Notes under the pieces: model-generated
The model's input: only the letters and a program-made list of their open reading frames with translations
Databases searched by the model: none
What the model was told of the DNA's origin: nothing
Program-made: the position numbers and the translations under genes
Assembly: GCF_014200435.1 (NCBI RefSeq)
Contig: NZ_JACHBR010000001.1
Span: 6,018,001 to 6,082,000, forward strand
Source of the DNA: Sphaerisporangium krabiense
GTDB taxonomy: Bacteria; Actinomycetota; Actinomycetes; Streptosporangiales; Streptosporangiaceae
Length of the DNA stretch: 64,000 bases
Reading direction: 5' to 3'
Part shown: in pieces, positions 42,596 through 52,722 of the stretch
Position numbering within the stretch: the first letter of the stretch is position 1
How the letters are laid out: every line of letters starts with the position of its first letter

Positions 42596-44472
42596 TTCGG
42601 TCCTTTCAGCGTCAACGGCGGCACCTCGGGGGTGGGGAGGCCGAAGATGAGCCCGTAGAAGGCGAGCTCGGCCTCCAGTGCCGCGACGATCGTCTCCTCG
42701 CGTCTCCAGCCGTGCTGTTCCCCGGGAAAGGTCAAATAGGCCCACCGGCCGCCGTGCGCGTCCAGGGCCGCGACGAACCGCTCGGCCTGGCCCGGGTCGA
42801 CGATGGCGTCCTCCAGGCCGTGCAGCAGCAGCGCGGGCCCGGACGCCTGGTGGGCGTGCAGCGTGGGACAGCGGTCCAGGTAGCGCTGCCGGGTCTCGGG
42901 CAGCGGGCCGATCAGCCCGTCCAGGTAGCGGGACTCGAAGTCGTGGGTCTCCCGGGCCCACCCCTCGGGGTCGGTGATCGCGTAGTGCGCGACGCAGCCC
43001 CGGAAGGCGTCGCTGTGCACGAGCGCGGCGACCGCCGTCCAGCCGCCCGCGCTGCCGCCCCGGATGGCGAGGCGCTCGGGGTCGGCCAGCCCGGCCGCCG
43101 CCAGCCCCCGGGCGACGGTCTCGCTGTCGCGCACGTCCACCACGCCCCAGTTGTGCCGCAGCCGCTCCCGGTAGGCCCGGCCGTACCCGGTGGAGCCTCC
43201 GTAGTTGACCTCGGCCACGCCGATGCCCCTGCTGGTGAAGTAGGCGATCGACAGGTCGAACACCAGCGGGCTGGACCCGGTCGGCCCGCCGTGCACGAAC
43301 ATCACGTACGGCGACGGCACGCCCTCGCGCGCGCCGCGCGGCGGGTAGACGACGGCGTGCACGCCGTCGAAGACCATGGCCTCGGGCGTGGGCAGCAGCG
43401 CCGGGTCGGGCAGCTCCTTGGCGGGCGAGAGCACCTCGTGGGCACCGGTGTCCAGGTCCACCCGGACCACCTCGAACGGCCGGTGCGTCGTCGTGGCCAC
43501 GCCCACCACGCGCCGCCCGTCCGGCGAGGCCGACAGGGTGGCGGCCCACCAGCTGTACTCGCCGCCGACGTCGGTGAGCGCGCCGGTGGCCGGGTCGAGC
43601 ACGCTCAGCCGCTTGACGCCCGCCGTGCCGTGGACGGCGGCGATCCTGTCGCCGGCCAGCGCGAACCAGCGCGAGCCGAGCTTCCAGGCGGCGTCGCCGA
43701 ACTCCTCCGGGATCGGCGTCAGGTTCTCGGCCGGGCCGCCGTCCACGGGCACCAGATGGATGTTCCACCACCCCGTGGCGTCGGTGACGGCGTACAGCGC
43801 GCCGTCGTCGCGCCACTCGGCCTGCGCCACGGACTCCTCCGGGCCGCCGGCCACCACCCGGTACGGGCCGGCGGTGCCGTCCTCGCGCAGCGGCGCCACG
43901 CACAGCTCGGTGCCGTCCCACGGCATGTTGGGGTGGTCCCAGCCGATCCAGGCGACCTGCCGTCCGTCGGGGGAGACGCGGGGGTTCATCAGGAAGTGCT
44001 GGGCCGTGGCCACCACGCGCGGCTCGCCGCCGGTCAGCGGCACCGCGACCAGGTCGCGCCGGACGCCGGTCTCGCGCACGCACCACACCTCGTCGCCGTG
44101 CAGGATCAGGTCGGCGTACCGGGACGGGCCTGGCGGGCTGATCGGCTGGGGCTGGGTGCCGGGGTCGAGCCGGTCGAGGTGGTAGAGCCGCTGGTCCGCC
44201 CAGTTGGTGAACACCAGCCCGCCGTCCGGCAGCGCGCGCCAGGAGCGGCCGCCGTACTCGATGACCCGGTTGCGCGCGTTCCAGCCCGGCGGCAGGACGT
44301 CGTGCACCTCGCCGTCGGGGGTGCGCCGCACCACGCAGCGCCTGCCGCCCTCGGCGGGGCGCGGCTCGTCCCACCAGACCTCCTCGCCGCCGGGCGCGGG
44401 CACGATGTCGGCCCAGACGGGGCGGTCGCCCACGCGGGCGACGTCGGCGGCAGTGACAGCGGACTCGATCAC
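42592..44472 (-). CDS. S9-family prolyl oligopeptidase-like serine peptidase
   Basis: A 626-residue two-domain peptidase. A beta-propeller of about 360 residues is followed by an alpha/beta-hydrolase domain: VMFVHGGPTGSSP, the nucleophile motif IRGGSAGGWTAVAALV, LLLHGLEDAIVDPGQAERF with the catalytic Asp, and FPGEQHGWRREETI with the catalytic His. It would cleave short peptides or remove N-terminal residues, with substrate size limited by the propeller. The GTG at 44472 overlaps the C39 stop and has AGAGGG upstream. No signal peptide is present. Confidence 0.92.
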   Translation of the reverse strand: MIESAVTAADVARVGDRPVWADIVPAPGGEEVWWDEPRPAEGGRRCVVRRTPDGEVHDVLPPGWNARNRVIEYGGRSWRALPDGGLVFTNWADQRLYHLDRLDPGTQPQPISPPGPSRYADLILHGDEVWCVRETGVRRDLVAVPLTGGEPRVVATAQHFLMNPRVSPDGRQVAWIGWDHPNMPWDGTELCVAPLREDGTAGPYRVVAGGPEESVAQAEWRDDGALYAVTDATGWWNIHLVPVDGGPAENLTPIPEEFGDAAWKLGSRWFALAGDRIAAVHGTAGVKRLSVLDPATGALTDVGGEYSWWAATLSASPDGRRVVGVATTTHRPFEVVRVDLDTGAHEVLSPAKELPDPALLPTPEAMVFDGVHAVVYPPRGAREGVPSPYVMFVHGGPTGSSPLVFDLSIAYFTSRGIGVAEVNYGGSTGYGRAYRERLRHNWGVVDVRDSETVARGLAAAGLADPERLAIRGGSAGGWTAVAALVHSDAFRGCVAHYAITDPEGWARETHDFESRYLDGLIGPLPETRQRYLDRCPTLHAHQASGPALLLHGLEDAIVDPGQAERFVAALDAHGGRWAYLTFPGEQHGWRREETIVAALEAELAFYGLIFGLPTPEVPPLTLKGPK

Positions 44473-45629
44473 CAGTTGCCCTCTGCGGTCGGGACGGGAA
44501 GCGGGACGTCGCGCGGGTGGATGACATGGACGATTCCCCCGCTGCCGGTCGTGCGTAACCACACGTTCTCGAATGCGGCCCGGGGATAGATTCTCTTGAC
44601 CGTGCCGTCGGTGGGCGCCGCCGGATCGTTGGCGATCACGTCGCCGTCCGGGGTGAACCCGGTGACCACCATCAGGTGGCCGCCGGTGGAGTACCCCGAG
44701 CCGGGCAGCTCGCGCTCCCGGAACGACTGCGAGGTGATCACCGGGATGCCGGCGCGGACGAAGCGTTCCAGCTCGGCCAGCGAGCGCAGCCGGGTCACGA
44801 AGCCGTCCATGCCGTACCGCCCGGCGTAGGCGACGGCGAACGGCCAGTTGCCCGTGCCCTGGTAGCTGTGGTCGTACATGTCGCGGGCCGCGTGGTCCAC
44901 GGCCGGGCACGGGTCGGCCGGGTCGACGAAGGACAGCTCGGCCGGGCCGGGGCCCGCGCCCCAGTACTGCAGCACCATGGTCACCGAGGCGGGGCTGCAC
45001 CAGGAGTCGCCGCCGCCTCCCCACTGCGGGTGGTGGCCGGAGTGGACGCGCTGCGAGCGGGCCGGCACGTCCAGCGCCACGCCGCGCGCCTCGCCCGGCG
45101 GACTCACGGCCCCGCCGCCGCGCGCGGGCGGCGCCGAGGCCATCACGCAGGCCGCCCGCACCTCGGCCCCCGCGCCGTGCAGGGTGAGCCGCAGCCGGTA
45201 GGCCACGACGGGACGGGCGGCCACGAAGGTGTCCACGGCGACGTCGCCGTCCTGGTCGCCCTGGCCGGGCAGCGAGGAGCGGTGGATGTCCTCCTCGCCC
45301 TCGGCCCAGCGGCCCATGTCGTACCACTTGGTCAGCGCGCCGGTCACCGTGCGGGCCCGCAGCTCCACCCGCAGCCACGACCCCTTGGGCGCCGAGGCCG
45401 TCCAGGACGGCACCAGCTCGGCCGCGGGGAAGCCGATCTCGCGTTCCTCGGAGGTCCACCGCGTGTAGGGCCAGGTCGTGGCCTCGCCGCCGAACGGGTC
45501 CAGGTACCCGGCCACGCCGCTCTCCGCGGGGACCACGGAGGTCCATCGGTGGAGGACGACACGGCTGGGACCGGCGGGCGACGGGGTGACCACCTTGCCG
45601 ATTGTGGTTCGGGGGTCGCCGGGGCGCAT
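44469..45629 (-). CDS. C39-like peptidase (peptidase_C39_2)
   Basis: A 386-residue protein with a beta-rich N-terminal domain and a C-terminal papain-like C39 domain. The nucleophile Cys lies in DSWCSPASVTMVLQYWG, the His in GGHLMVVTGF and a supporting Asp in DVIANDPAAPT. There is no signal peptide, so it acts in the cytoplasm or is released by lysis. It is the first gene of the operon leading to the S9 and M20 peptidases. The start at 45629 is chosen because it precedes the conserved domain; an upstream in-frame ATG at 45752 would overlap the divergent MerB-like gene. No ribosome-binding site is evident. Confidence 0.85.
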   Translation of the reverse strand: MRPGDPRTTIGKVVTPSPAGPSRVVLHRWTSVVPAESGVAGYLDPFGGEATTWPYTRWTSEEREIGFPAAELVPSWTASAPKGSWLRVELRARTVTGALTKWYDMGRWAEGEEDIHRSSLPGQGDQDGDVAVDTFVAARPVVAYRLRLTLHGAGAEVRAACVMASAPPARGGGAVSPPGEARGVALDVPARSQRVHSGHHPQWGGGGDSWCSPASVTMVLQYWGAGPGPAELSFVDPADPCPAVDHAARDMYDHSYQGTGNWPFAVAYAGRYGMDGFVTRLRSLAELERFVRAGIPVITSQSFRERELPGSGYSTGGHLMVVTGFTPDGDVIANDPAAPTDGTVKRIYPRAAFENVWLRTTGSGGIVHVIHPRDVPLPVPTAEGNW

Positions 45630-45711
45630 CGGATGGTTTACGTATCGATGATCCACGCGCCCGCGTCCCCTCCCCGCCGTCCCCGCCCCATGGGGGGACA
45701 CGCCGGAGCAT

Positions 45712-46524
45712 ATGGCATCGACGCAGGTCAGGGTGGGTATCGTCAGACTCATGCACGATCTGGCAGACGTGCGGGTCTTCGTCTACCGGTCCTTCGCCGA
45801 ACGGGGCGGCCCGCCGGTCATCGAAGAGGTCGCCGCCGAGTTCGGCATCGGCGCGGACGAGGCACTCCAGGCGCTGCGCGCCCTGCACGACGCCCACCTC
45901 CTCGTGCTCGACGCCGACCGCCGGCGGATCGTCATGGCCCACCCCTGGTCGGCGGTGCCGCTCGGCTTCGTCGTCGCGGGGGAGCGGATGAAGTGGTGGG
46001 GCGGCTGCGCCTGGGACTCCTTCGCGATCCCCGCCCTGGCCGGCGAGCCGTGCCTGGTCGCCACCCACTGCCCCGGCTGCGGCAGGGCTCTGGCGCTGGA
46101 CGTCTGCCCCGACGAGCCGCCCACCGCGGACATGGTGGCCCACTTCCTGGTGCCGATCCCGCGCATGTGGGACGACGTGATGTTCGCCTGCGGGCACCAG
46201 TCGCTGTTCTGCGCCGAGGAGCACGTCGGCCGGTGGCTGCGTGAGACGCGCAACCCCCGGGGCGTGCTGCTGGACCTGCGCACTCTCTGGCTGCTGGCGA
46301 CGCGCTGGTACGCGGGCCGCCTCACCCGCGACTACCGCAGGCGCACCCCGGACGAGGCGCGGGCCCTGTTCCAGGAGCTCGGCCTGTCCGGGCCGTTCTG
46401 GGGCGACGACACCCCGCGCGAGCGGCCCGCCGCCGGGACGGGCGGGCTGCCGCGCACCGAGCCCGCCCTGCTGGTCAGGTGCGGGCCCGCGGCCTCTCCG
46501 GCCGGCCGCCGGCCGGAGAGGTAG
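45712..46524 (+). CDS. Alkylmercury lyase (MerB)-like protein
   Basis: A 270-residue protein with a helical N-terminal domain (IEEVAAEFGIGADEALQALR) and a MerB-like catalytic domain. GGCAWDSFAIPAL gives the MerB Cys-x2-Asp pair (C99, D102) and FACGHQSLFCAEEHVGRWL gives the later cysteines (C160/C167), the positions used in C-Hg cleavage. No merA, merR or merT gene is near, so the role may be thiol-linked chemistry other than mercury detoxification. ATG 45712 has GGAG three bases upstream; ATG 45754 begins at the conserved region and is an alternative. Confidence 0.8.
   Translation: MASTQVRVGIVRLMHDLADVRVFVYRSFAERGGPPVIEEVAAEFGIGADEALQALRALHDAHLLVLDADRRRIVMAHPWSAVPLGFVVAGERMKWWGGCAWDSFAIPALAGEPCLVATHCPGCGRALALDVCPDEPPTADMVAHFLVPIPRMWDDVMFACGHQSLFCAEEHVGRWLRETRNPRGVLLDLRTLWLLATRWYAGRLTRDYRRRTPDEARALFQELGLSGPFWGDDTPRERPAAGTGGLPRTEPALLVRCGPAASPAGRRPER
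46493..46521. terminator. 29-base near-perfect palindrome at the MerB-like 3' end
   Basis: CCTCTCCGGCCGGC (46493-46506), one central base, and its exact reverse complement (46508-46521) end at the stop codon (46522). The arms lie inside the last codons of the MerB-like gene and between it and the convergent AAA gene, so it should terminate both. Confidence 0.6.
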
Positions 46525-46533
46525 CCGCGGGTC

Positions 46534-47643
46534 TCAGAGGTAGAGCCCCGTCGTCTCGGGCGGCGCGGGCGGCACGGCGGGCGTCCGCCCCGAGCGCAGG
46601 GCGAACAGCTCCGCCAGCGACGCCCCTGCCGCGCCGATCCCCTCGGAGGTGCCGAGCCACGCCGTCGCCTCGTCGTGGGACAGGCGGCCCGCCTCGATCT
46701 GGGCCAGGCAGCGCCCCGGGCGCACGACCGCCGGGTGCAGCCGGGACAGTTCCTCGTTGGTGGTCACCGCGACCAGCACGTCCCTGCCCTGGCCGAGCAG
46801 CCCGTCGGTCAGGTTGAGCAGCCGCGACAGGCCCTGGCCCGTGGCCTCCTTGGCCTCGGCGCGGATCAGCTCGTCGCAGTCCTCCAGCACCAGCAGGCGC
46901 CAGCGGTGCCCGTCGTCGTCGGAGTCGTACCCGACGGCGACCTCCATCAGGTAGCCGGGGTCGGCGAACAGGCGCTCGGGGTCGAGCACGCAGTCCACCT
47001 GGCACCAGTCCGCCCACTCGCGTGCCACGGCGCGCATCGCGGTGGTCTTGCCGGTGCCCGGGGGTCCGTGCAGGAGCAGCAGCCGCCCGTCCACGGCCGC
47101 GGGCGTCACCCGCATGACGTTCTCCAGGGCGCCGCGCGCGGCCTTGGAGTAGTTGTCCCGGATCGCCGGCCACAGCGGCGCGCTGATCGGCCGCTCGGTG
47201 CGCCGCGGCCCGCGGGCCCCGGTCCACCAGAAGCCCATGTCGACGTGGCCCTGGTCGTGCGGCGGCGGCTCGACCGCGTCCTTGGTGCACTCCTCCAGCA
47301 CCGAGCGGGCGAGCTCGTCGCTGACGGCGGTCACGGTGACCACGGCGGCGCGGTTGCTGAACCTGACGACCCGCAGCGTCCAGCCCTCCCCGCACGCCAG
47401 GCGCGAGTCGCGGCCGTCCTGCTCGCGCGCGGCGCGGGTCAGGCGGGCGCGGGCGGGCATCAGCGCGGCGTCGGGCCGTACCCGTTCCAGGCTGGCGGTG
47501 CGCGCGTAGGGCTGGTTCCCGTTGGCGAACGGGGACAGCGCGAGCGCGTCGATGACATCGATCGGCGAGTCGCCGTCGTCGAGCCATACCCGCATGGGCA
47601 GGGCCTCCGCGGCGGGGAAACGGACCTCCTCCACAATGGACAT
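46534..47643 (-). CDS. AAA ATPase with DUF5925 N-terminal domain
   Basis: A 369-residue cytosolic protein. The N-terminal about 170 residues match the DUF5925 type seen in actinomycetes. The rest is an AAA domain with Walker A LLHGPPGTGKTTAMRAVAR, Walker B LLVLEDCDELI, sensor 1 VLVAVTTNEELSRLHPAV and the arginine-finger-like VRPGRC. Probably a remodelling ATPase of unknown target. In-frame ATGs at 47643 and 47658 lie in an AT-rich stretch; neither has a clear ribosome-binding site. Confidence 0.88.
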   Translation of the reverse strand: MSIVEEVRFPAAEALPMRVWLDDGDSPIDVIDALALSPFANGNQPYARTASLERVRPDAALMPARARLTRAAREQDGRDSRLACGEGWTLRVVRFSNRAAVVTVTAVSDELARSVLEECTKDAVEPPPHDQGHVDMGFWWTGARGPRRTERPISAPLWPAIRDNYSKAARGALENVMRVTPAAVDGRLLLLHGPPGTGKTTAMRAVAREWADWCQVDCVLDPERLFADPGYLMEVAVGYDSDDDGHRWRLLVLEDCDELIRAEAKEATGQGLSRLLNLTDGLLGQGRDVLVAVTTNEELSRLHPAVVRPGRCLAQIEAGRLSHDEATAWLGTSEGIGAAGASLAELFALRSGRTPAVPPAPPETTGLYL

Positions 47644-47880
47644 ATATTCATGATTCATGCTGATTGCGGGGGAAGTCCAAACATTTTCTCTCAAAGCTGC
47701 GAAAGTTGGTGGCATCGCGAAAGCGACATCCGCCGAACTTCGCATGTGGGCATCAGCATGTGGATAGGGTGGGTGAGATGCGGATTCCGCTCGCCACGGG
47801 CTCGGAGGCGCCGGGGGTTTGAGCCGGGGGGGTGAGGACAGGGGTCCGCCGTAGTCAGCAAAGCGCCAGTCCCCCTGGAG

Positions 47881-48666
47881 ATGTCCGTGGCCATCGACAT
47901 CGTGTCGCGCAAAGACTGGGGAGCCCGTGCCCCACGAGGCTCCTATTCCTCGCTGTCCCGCAACAAAGGCGTCAAGGTGCACTACACCGGCGGCCGGGTC
48001 GAGCCGTCGATCGTCGACGACCACGCCCGCTGCGTCGCCATGGTGAAATCCATCCAGAACTTCCACATGGACGGCAACGGCTGGATCGACATCGGCTACA
48101 GCATGGTCGCCTGCCCGCACCGCAAGGTCTTCGTCGGACGCGGCCCCGGGCACGTCTGCGCCGCCAACGGCGCGGGCCTCAACACCAACCACTACGCCGT
48201 CCTGGCCCTGGTCGGGAACTCCGGCCTCGTCCAGCCCAACGACGACATGCTGCTCGGCGTCCTCGACGCCATCGACTACCTCCGCGAGCACGGCGGCGCC
48301 GGGACCGAGGTCAAGGGTCACCGCGACGGCTACTCCACCGACTGCCCCGGCGACGTGCTGTACGCCTGGGTGAAGAAGGGGGCCCCGCGCCCCGGCGGCG
48401 GCGAGACGCCCCCGGACAACGGCCCGAAGGAGCACCCGAAGTTCCCCGGCCGGCTGCTGAAGTACCCGCCGATCACCCGCGGCGAGGACGTCCGCACCTG
48501 GCAGGCCCAGATGAAGAAGCGCGGCGCGGCCGTCGACGTGGACGGCGCCTACGGTCCCGCCTCCCGCGAGATCTGCCTCGACTTCCAGCGCGAGCAGGGC
48601 CTCGACGCCGACGGAGTCGTCGGGAAGCTCACCTGGGACGCCGCCTGGGAGGCCCCGGTCTCCTGA
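47881..48666 (+). CDS. N-acetylmuramoyl-L-alanine amidase with peptidoglycan-binding domain (endolysin-like)
   Basis: A 261-residue enzyme. Residues 1-165 are a PGRP/amidase_2 domain: SRKDWGARAPRG, VKVHYTGG (zinc His), NTNHYAVLALVGNSG and KGHRDGYSTDCPG (zinc His and Cys). After a Pro-rich linker, residues about 190-258 are a PG_binding_1 module (ITRGEDVRTWQAQM, then DGVVGKLTWDA). There is no signal peptide, which is typical of phage endolysins or enzymes released by lysis. GGAG lies close to ATG 47881 and at better spacing for GTG 47887. Confidence 0.92.
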   Translation: MSVAIDIVSRKDWGARAPRGSYSSLSRNKGVKVHYTGGRVEPSIVDDHARCVAMVKSIQNFHMDGNGWIDIGYSMVACPHRKVFVGRGPGHVCAANGAGLNTNHYAVLALVGNSGLVQPNDDMLLGVLDAIDYLREHGGAGTEVKGHRDGYSTDCPGDVLYAWVKKGAPRPGGGETPPDNGPKEHPKFPGRLLKYPPITRGEDVRTWQAQMKKRGAAVDVDGAYGPASREICLDFQREQGLDADGVVGKLTWDAAWEAPVS

Positions 48667-48727
48667 GCCGCGCCCCGCGGGGGTCCCGGCGTCCCGTCCG
48701 GTGAGCACACCGCTTACCATCCGGGAC

Positions 48728-50542
48728 ATGAGGGTGCAGCCTGAGCAGTTCGACCCGGCCGCCGGGTTCCCGCCCGCCTCGCGGGACGACTGGGCCCGGC
48801 TCGCCCTGGGCGTGCTGCGCCGCTCGGGGGCCGAGCCCGGCTCCCCGGAGGAGGCCCTGGCCTCGTTGTCCTTCACGACCTACGACGACGTGACCGTCGC
48901 GCCCCTGTACGACGCCGCCGACCTGCCCGCCGGCTCGGGGGTGCCGGGCTTCGCGCCCTACGTCAGAGGCGCCCGGGCGGTGGGCGGCGCGTGGGACGTC
49001 CGCCAGCGCCACGCCCACCCCGACCCGGACCTGACGCGCGAGGCCGTGCTCGCCGACCTGGAGAACGGCGTCACCTCGCTGTGGCTGGTCCTCGGCGAGG
49101 GCGGCCTGGACCTCGCGCACCTGCCCCGGGCCCTGGGGGGCGTCCACCTCGACCTCGCCCCCGTCGTGCTGGACGCCGGAGCGGGCACGGCCGCCGCCGC
49201 GGACGCCTACCTGCGGCTGGCCGCCGGGCGCGGCGTCGCCCCCGCGGGCGGCAACCTCGGCGCCGACCCGCTCGGGCTTCGGGCGCGCACCGGCGCCCCG
49301 GTCTCCCTCGACCTGGCGGGGCTCGCCCGCCGCGCCGCCGAGTTCCCCGGGCTGCGTGCCGTCACCGTGGACGCCACCCCCTACCACGACGCGGGCGGCT
49401 CCGACGCCGAGGAGCTCGGCTGCTCGATCGCCACCGGCGTCGCCTACCTGCGCGCGCTCACCGACGCGGGCCTCACCGTCGAGCAGGCCCTCGCGCAGAT
49501 CGAGTTCCGCTACGCCGCCACGGCCGACCAGTTCCTCACGATCGCCAAGTTCCGCGCGGCCCGCATGCTGTGGGCGCGCGTCGCCGAGGCGTGCGGGGCG
49601 CCCGGCCACGGCGGGCAGGTCCAGCACGCGGTGACCTCCTCGGCCATGATGACCGCACGCGACCCGTGGGTGAACATGCTGCGCACCACCTTGGCCTGCT
49701 TCGGCGCGGGCGCGGGCGGCGCGCGGGCCGTCACCGTCCAGCCCTTCGACGCCCGCCTCGGCCTGCCCGACGCCTTCGCCCGGCGGATCGCCCGCAACAC
49801 CCACGCCCTGCTGGTCGAGGAGGCCGGCGTCGCCCACGTCGCCGACCCGGCCGGCGGCTCCTGGTACGTCGAGCGGCTCACCGCAGACCTGGCCGCCGCG
49901 GCCTGGGACTGGTTGCAGGACATCGAGCGCGCCGGGGGAGCCGGGGCGGCGCTGGAGCGGCTGATCCCCGAGCGGCTGGCCGCCACCTGGGCGCGCAGGT
50001 CCCGCGACATCGCCCGCAGGACCTTCCCCGTCACCGGCGTCAGCGAGTTCCCGAACCTCGGCGAGAAGCGCCCGGCCAGGCCCGCGGCGCCCGAGCCCGC
50101 GGCGGGCGGCCTGCCCCGGGTCCGCTACGCCGGGGCGTTCGAGGACCTGCGCGACCGCGCCGACCGCGCCGAGCCCCGGCCGCGGGTCTTCCTGGCCACG
50201 ATCGGCCCGGTGGCCGCCCACACCGCGCGGGCGTCCTTCGCCGCCAACCTCTTCGAGGCCGGCGGCCTGGCCACGGTCGCCGGCGGGCCGCGGACCGACC
50301 CGGCCGAGATCGCCGAGGAGTTCCGCCGCAGCGGCGCCGCCGTCGCGTGCCTGTGCTCCAGCGACCGCCTGTACGCCGAGCACGCCGCCCCGGTGGCCGC
50401 CGCGCTGCGCCGGGCGGGCGCCACGCGCGTCTGGCTGGCGGGCAAGGGCGATCACGAGGGCGTGGACGCGGTGCTGCACGCCGGGTGCGACGCGCTGGAC
50501 GTGCTGCACGCCACCTTCGACGACCTGGGAGTGGCCCCATGA
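48728..50542 (+). CDS. mutA: Methylmalonyl-CoA mutase small subunit
   Basis: The 604-residue small subunit of adenosylcobalamin-dependent methylmalonyl-CoA mutase. It lacks the B12-binding histidine motif, as expected, and acts as a structural partner of MutB, forming the heterodimer that interconverts succinyl-CoA and methylmalonyl-CoA. Landmarks are [40 protein letters not shown] and [15 protein letters not shown]. An upstream GTG at 48701 adds nine residues. Its stop overlaps the mutB start (ATGA). The pathway links propionate and odd-chain fatty-acid use with polyketide extender units. Confidence 0.95.
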   Translation: MRVQPEQFDPAAGFPPASRDDWARLALGVLRRSGAEPGSPEEALASLSFTTYDDVTVAPLYDAADLPAGSGVPGFAPYVRGARAVGGAWDVRQRHAHPDPDLTREAVLADLENGVTSLWLVLGEGGLDLAHLPRALGGVHLDLAPVVLDAGAGTAAAADAYLRLAAGRGVAPAGGNLGADPLGLRARTGAPVSLDLAGLARRAAEFPGLRAVTVDATPYHDAGGSDAEELGCSIATGVAYLRALTDAGLTVEQALAQIEFRYAATADQFLTIAKFRAARMLWARVAEACGAPGHGGQVQHAVTSSAMMTARDPWVNMLRTTLACFGAGAGGARAVTVQPFDARLGLPDAFARRIARNTHALLVEEAGVAHVADPAGGSWYVERLTADLAAAAWDWLQDIERAGGAGAALERLIPERLAATWARRSRDIARRTFPVTGVSEFPNLGEKRPARPAAPEPAAGGLPRVRYAGAFEDLRDRADRAEPRPRVFLATIGPVAAHTARASFAANLFEAGGLATVAGGPRTDPAEIAEEFRRSGAAVACLCSSDRLYAEHAAPVAAALRRAGATRVWLAGKGDHEGVDAVLHAGCDALDVLHATFDDLGVAP

Positions 50543-52722
50543 TCCCCGACTTCACCAAGGTCGCGCTGACCGGCGGGGGACCGGCCCCGGCGGGCGCGGA
50601 CGCCTGGGCGTCCGCCGTCCAGGAGCAGACCGGCAAGAGCCCCGCCGACCTGGTCTGGGACACCCCCGAGGGCATCGCCGTCAAGCCCCTCTACACCGCC
50701 GACGACCTGGACGGGCTGGGCTTCCTGTCCACCTACCCCGGCGCGCCGCCCTTCCTGCGCGGCCCCTACCCGACGATGTACGTCACCCAGCCGTGGACGA
50801 TCCGCCAGTACGCGGGGTTCTCCACGGCGGAGGAGTCCAACGCCTTCTACCGGCGCAATCTGGCGGCCGGGCAGAAGGGGCTGTCGGTGGCGTTCGACCT
50901 GGCCACGCACCGCGGTTACGACTCCGACCACCCGCGGGTGGCGGGCGATGTGGGCATGGCGGGGGTGGCGATCGACTCGATCTACGACATGCGGCGGTTG
51001 TTCGACGGCATCCCGCTGGGTGAGATGTCGGTGTCGATGACCATGAACGGGGCCGTGCTGCCGATCCTGGCGCTGTACATCGTGGCGGCCGAGGAGCAGG
51101 GGGTGGCGCCGGAGGAGCTGACCGGGACCATCCAGAACGACATCCTCAAGGAGTTCATGGTCCGCAACACCTACATCTACCCGCCCGGCCCCTCGATGCG
51201 GATCATCTCCGACATCTTCGCCTACACCTCGCGGCGGATGCCGAAGTTCAACTCGATCTCCATCTCGGGCTACCACCTGCAGGAGGCCGGGGCCACCTGT
51301 GACCTGGAGCTGGCCTACACCCTGGCGGACGGCCTGGAGTACCTGCGGGCCGGGGTGGCGGCCGGGCTGGACGTGGACGCCTTCGCGCCGCGGCTGTCGT
51401 TCTTCTGGTGCGTCGGGATGAACTTCTTCATGGAGGTCGCCAAGCTGCGCGCCGCCCGCCTGCTGTGGGCGGGCCTCGTCAAGGGCTTCGGCGCCGAGAA
51501 CCCCAAGTCGCTGTCGCTGCGCACCCACTGCCAGACCTCCGGCTGGTCCCTGACCGCGCAGGACGTGTTCAACAACGTGGTGCGCACCTGCGTCGAGGCG
51601 ATGGCCGCCACCCAGGGGCACACCCAGTCGCTGCACACCAACGCCCTGGACGAGGCGCTCGCCCTGCCCACCGACTTCTCCGCCCGCATCGCCCGCAACA
51701 CCCAGCTGTTGTTGCAGCAGGAGTCCGGCACCACCCGCGTCATCGACCCCTGGGGCGGCAGCGCCTACGTCGAACGGCTGACCTACGAGCTGGCCCGCCG
51801 CGCCCACGGCCACATCCAGGAGGTCGAGGCGGCGGGCGGCATGGCCAAGGCCATCGACGCGGGCCTGCCCAAGCTGCGCATCGAGGAGGCCGCCGCGCGC
51901 ACCCAGGCGCGCATCGACTCCGGCAGGCAGCCGGTGATCGGCGTCAACAAGTACCGCGCCGGCTCCGACGAGGACATCGAGGTGCTCAAGGTCGACAACT
52001 CGGCCGTGCGCGCCCGGCAGCTCGCCAAGCTGCGCCGCCTGCGCGAGGAACGGGACGAGCGGGCGTGCCGGGAGGCGCTGGAGGCCCTCACCCGGGGCGC
52101 CGCCGGGGACGCCAACCTGCTGGCCCTGGCCGTGGAGGCCGCCCGCGCCAAGGCCACCGTCGGCGAGATCTCCGAGGCCCTGGAGAAGGTCTTCGGACGG
52201 CACGCCGGGCAGGTCCGTACGATCAGCGGGGTGTACCGCGAGGAGGCCGGCGACGCCGCCGGAGTCGAGAAGGTCAGGGCCGCCTGCGCGGCGTTCGCCA
52301 GGGACGAGGGACGCCGCCCGCGCATCCTGGTCGCCAAGGTCGGCCAGGACGGGCACGACCGGGGGCAGAAGGTGATCGCCACCGCCTTCGCCGACCTCGG
52401 CTTCGACGTGGACGTGGGCCCGCTGTTCCAGACCCCCGCCGAGGTCGCCCGCCAGGCCGTCGAGGCCGACGCCCACATCGTCGGCGTCTCCTCGCTGGCC
52501 GCCGGGCACCTGACGCTGGTGCCCGCGCTCCGCGACGAGCTGGCCGCGCTGGGCCGCGACGACATCATGATCGTCGTGGGCGGGGTGATCCCGCCGGGCG
52601 ACTTCGCCGCGCTGCGCGAGGCCGGCGCCGCCGCCATCTTCCCGCCCGGCACCGTCATCGCCGACGCCGCGCTGGACCTCCTGCGCGACCTGTCCACCCG
52701 GCTGGGCCATGCCGGCGCTTGA
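50539..52722 (+). CDS. mutB: Methylmalonyl-CoA mutase large subunit
   Basis: The 727-residue catalytic subunit. The N-terminal TIM-barrel has [20 protein letters not shown] and [20 protein letters not shown]. The C-terminal cobalamin domain has the lower-axial motif [13 protein letters not shown] (about residue 609) and [20 protein letters not shown]. It carries out the radical rearrangement with adenosylcobalamin in the cytoplasm. The ATG overlaps mutA by four bases and the stop overlaps meaB by 14 bases, so all three are translated as a coupled unit. Confidence 0.97.
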   Translation: MIPDFTKVALTGGGPAPAGADAWASAVQEQTGKSPADLVWDTPEGIAVKPLYTADDLDGLGFLSTYPGAPPFLRGPYPTMYVTQPWTIRQYAGFSTAEESNAFYRRNLAAGQKGLSVAFDLATHRGYDSDHPRVAGDVGMAGVAIDSIYDMRRLFDGIPLGEMSVSMTMNGAVLPILALYIVAAEEQGVAPEELTGTIQNDILKEFMVRNTYIYPPGPSMRIISDIFAYTSRRMPKFNSISISGYHLQEAGATCDLELAYTLADGLEYLRAGVAAGLDVDAFAPRLSFFWCVGMNFFMEVAKLRAARLLWAGLVKGFGAENPKSLSLRTHCQTSGWSLTAQDVFNNVVRTCVEAMAATQGHTQSLHTNALDEALALPTDFSARIARNTQLLLQQESGTTRVIDPWGGSAYVERLTYELARRAHGHIQEVEAAGGMAKAIDAGLPKLRIEEAAARTQARIDSGRQPVIGVNKYRAGSDEDIEVLKVDNSAVRARQLAKLRRLREERDERACREALEALTRGAAGDANLLALAVEAARAKATVGEISEALEKVFGRHAGQVRTISGVYREEAGDAAGVEKVRAACAAFARDEGRRPRILVAKVGQDGHDRGQKVIATAFADLGFDVDVGPLFQTPAEVARQAVEADAHIVGVSSLAAGHLTLVPALRDELAALGRDDIMIVVGGVIPPGDFAALREAGAAAIFPPGTVIADAALDLLRDLSTRLGHAGA

